Source: an uncultured Paracoccaceae bacterium (lineage in GTDB: Bacteria; Pseudomonadota; Alphaproteobacteria; Rhodobacterales; Rhodobacteraceae). From it: a DNA stretch of 8,547 nucleotides. The stretch is taken from contig CALEZJ010000373.1 in the NCBI GenBank assembly GCA_937927885.1, positions 1-8,547 of the forward strand, given 5' to 3'. The position numbers were made by a program, and so were the translations under genes. Shown one piece after another: positions 6,682-8,547 of the stretch. Below the pieces are notes generated by a model. The model did not search any database. It had not been told where the DNA came from and saw only the letters and a program-made list of their open reading frames with translations. Every line of letters begins with the position of its first letter. Positions within the stretch are counted from its first letter, which is position 1.

Positions 6682-8547
6682 ATGTCAGGTCTGCGCAAGA
6701 TCATCATCGACGGCCATGAGGTCGAGGTTCACCCGGCGATGACGCTGATTCAGGCCTGCGAGGTCGCGGGCGTCGAGGTTCCGCGCTTTTGCTACCACGA
6801 GCGTCTGTCGATCGCGGGCAATTGCCGGATGTGTCTGGTCGAGGTGGTCGGCGGCCCGCCAAAGCCGGCGGCCTCCTGCGCCATGCAGGTGCGCGACCTG
6901 CGCCCGGGCCCGAACGGGGAGCCGCCGGTGGTCAAGACCAACTCGCCGATGGTGAAGAAGGCGCGCGAGGGGGTGATGGAGTTCCTGCTCATCAACCATC
7001 CGCTGGACTGCCCGATCTGCGATCAGGGTGGCGAGTGCGATCTTCAGGATCAGGCGATGGCCTACGGCGTCGATTTCAGCCGCTACCGCGAGCCAAAGCG
7101 CGCGGCGGATGACATCAACCTGGGCCCGCTGGTGGAAACCCACATGACGCGCTGCATTTCCTGCACGCGCTGCGTGCGCTTCACCTCGGAGGTGGCGGGC
7201 ATCCTGCAGATGGGCCAGACCGGGCGCGGCGAGGACAGCGAGATCGTCAGCTATCTCAATGAATCGCTGGTGTCGAACCTGCAGGGCAACATCATCGACC
7301 TGTGCCCGGTGGGCGCGCTGGTGTCGAAACCCTATGCCTTTACCGCCCGCCCGTGGGAATTGACCAAGACCGAGACCATCGACGTGATGGACGCGCTGGG
7401 GTCGAATATCCGCGTCGACACCAAGGGCCGCGAGGTCATGCGCATCGTGCCGCGCAACCATGACGGCGTGAACGAGGAATGGATCAGCGACAAGACCCGC
7501 TTTGTCTGGGACGGCCTGCGCCGTCAGCGGCTGGACCGGCCCTATGTGCGCGAAAACGGGCGGCTGCGCCCGGCCTCGTGGCCCGAGGCGCTGGCGCTGG
7601 TCGGCGGCAAGCTGAAGGGCGCGAAAAAGCTGGCCGGTCTGGTGGGCGACCTCGTGTCGGTCGAGGCGGCGTATTCGCTGAAAACGCTGGTCGAATCCTT
7701 GGGCGGTTCGGTCGAATGCCGGGTTGACGGCGCGCGGCTGCCCATCGGCAACCGGGGCGCCTATGTCGGAACGGTGGCCATCGAAGAGATTGATACGGCA
7801 AAAGAAATCCTGCTGATCGGCACCAACCCGCGCGATGAGGCACCGGTGCTGAACGCCCGCATCCGCAAGGCCTGGATCAGGGGGGCAACGGTCAAGCTGA
7901 TCGGCGAGGCCGTCGATCTGACCTATGAGTATGCGCATCTGGGCACCGACCGCGCCGCGCTGGCGCAGGCCAGTGTCGGCGAGGGGGCCATCGTCATCGT
8001 CGGGCAGGGCGCCCTGCGCGAGGCCGACGGTCTGGCGGTCCTGGCCGCGGCGCAGGCGCTGTCGCCGCGCCTTTTCGTGCTGCACACCGCCGCCGCCCGC
8101 GTCGGCGCGATGGATGTGGGCGCGGTGACCGAGGGGGGCCTTCTGGCCGCGACCGAGGGCGCGGATGTGATCTGGAACCTTGGCGCCGATGAACTGGACA
8201 TCGAGGCCGGGCCTTTCGTGATCTATCAGGGCAGCCACGGCGACCGGGGCGCGCACCGCGCCGACGTGATCCTGCCGGGTGCGGCGTACACGGAAGAAAA
8301 CGGCACTTTCGTCAACACCGAGGGCCGTCCGCAACTGGCCCTGCGCGCGGGCTTTGCGCCGGGCGAGGCCAAGGAGAACTGGGCCATCCTGCGCGCGGTT
8401 TCGGCCGAGGCGGGCAAGGTGCTGCCGTGGGAGTCCCTGGGCGCCTTGCGCGCGCGGATGATCGCGGCCTTCCCGCATCTGGGCGAGATCGACGAGGTGC
8501 CCGCGAATGCCGTTGTCGCGCTGCCGCGCGAGCCCCTGGGGCAGGCG
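6682..8547 (+). CDS. nuoG: NADH-quinone oxidoreductase subunit G (NuoG/Nqo3, 75 kDa type), 3' truncated by the window edge
   Basis: The frame opens at ATG 6682, preceded by AAGG at 6 nt spacing, and stays open to the right edge (622 codons). Full-length alphaproteobacterial homologues are somewhat longer (about 670-690), so only the C-terminal end is missing. Residues 1-80 are a ferredoxin-like domain with the N1b [2Fe-2S] ligands Cys37, Cys48, Cys51 and Cys66. Residues 106-119 hold the N5 ligands His106, Cys110, Cys113 and Cys119 ([15 protein letters not shown]). Cys158, Cys161, Cys164 (TRCISCTRC) and Cys208 (DLCPVGA) bind N4. The remainder is the degenerate molybdopterin-oxidoreductase domain, beginning near [20 protein letters not shown]. 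The extra N7 cysteine motif of E. coli and Thermus NuoG is absent, as in mitochondrial and Paracoccus homologues. NuoG carries electrons from NuoE/F toward the arm base. Confidence 0.96.
   Translation, partial: MSGLRKIIIDGHEVEVHPAMTLIQACEVAGVEVPRFCYHERLSIAGNCRMCLVEVVGGPPKPAASCAMQVRDLRPGPNGEPPVVKTNSPMVKKAREGVMEFLLINHPLDCPICDQGGECDLQDQAMAYGVDFSRYREPKRAADDINLGPLVETHMTRCISCTRCVRFTSEVAGILQMGQTGRGEDSEIVSYLNESLVSNLQGNIIDLCPVGALVSKPYAFTARPWELTKTETIDVMDALGSNIRVDTKGREVMRIVPRNHDGVNEEWISDKTRFVWDGLRRQRLDRPYVRENGRLRPASWPEALALVGGKLKGAKKLAGLVGDLVSVEAAYSLKTLVESLGGSVECRVDGARLPIGNRGAYVGTVAIEEIDTAKEILLIGTNPRDEAPVLNARIRKAWIRGATVKLIGEAVDLTYEYAHLGTDRAALAQASVGEGAIVIVGQGALREADGLAVLAAAQALSPRLFVLHTAAARVGAMDVGAVTEGGLLAATEGADVIWNLGADELDIEAGPFVIYQGSHGDRGAHRADVILPGAAYTEENGTFVNTEGRPQLALRAGFAPGEAKENWAILRAVSAEAGKVLPWESLGALRARMIAAFPHLGEIDEVPANAVVALPREPLGQA

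Noticed and set aside
7330..7480. Possible N7 cluster site in NuoG
   Set aside because: There are no cysteines in the region after Cys208 where the CxxCxxxC motif of E. coli or Thermus lies. Absence is normal for alphaproteobacterial NuoG.

Overview
This window is an internal piece of a proton-pumping NADH:quinone oxidoreductase (respiratory complex I, nuo/nqo) operon from a high-GC alphaproteobacterium. The subunit sequences, the gene order B-C-D-x-x-E-x-F-x-x-G, the long NuoE with a C-terminal extension, and the small unnamed ORFs between the subunit genes all point to Rhodobacterales (Rhodobacter/Paracoccus-type). The genus cannot be fixed from the sequence. All eleven genes are on the + strand. 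They are tightly packed with short gaps or 4-7 nt overlaps, and I see no convincing terminator, RNA gene, mobile element, CRISPR array or tRNA. The operon promoter must lie upstream of the window.

Layout: the 3' end of nuoB (2-220), nuoC (235-834) and nuoD (865-2088) encode the quinone-side module. Two small exported proteins follow at 2085-2372 and 2369-3031, coupled by GTGA and ATGA stop/start overlaps. Next come nuoE (3087-4226), a two-helix membrane protein (4238-4456, probably DUF5337) and nuoF (4460-5752). Two more small exported proteins sit at 5876-6268 and 6262-6678 (the second is probably DUF5333). nuoG starts at 6682 and runs off the right edge. NuoE, NuoF and NuoG form the NADH-oxidising module: FMN, [2Fe-2S] N1a, [4Fe-4S] N3, then N1b, N4 and N5 in NuoG. 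Electrons then pass through subunits not seen here to N2 in NuoB, and to quinone at the NuoB/NuoD interface.

The core subunits are mostly ordinary; the more interesting material lies between and inside them. (1) Four small proteins with predicted signal peptides and even numbers of mature cysteines are interleaved with genes for the cytoplasmic arm of the complex. (2) One of them is a clear internal tandem duplication of about 70 residues. (3) NuoF carries an unusual Ser-Gln in place of the usual Phe-Pro (or Phe-Ser) in its glycine-rich FMN/NADH motif. (4) NuoE is fused through an Ala/Pro-rich linker to a helix-hairpin-helix-like domain. I do not see a wholly new defence or mobile system here. 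The best candidate for something undescribed is the set of envelope-targeted accessory proteins built into the complex I operon.
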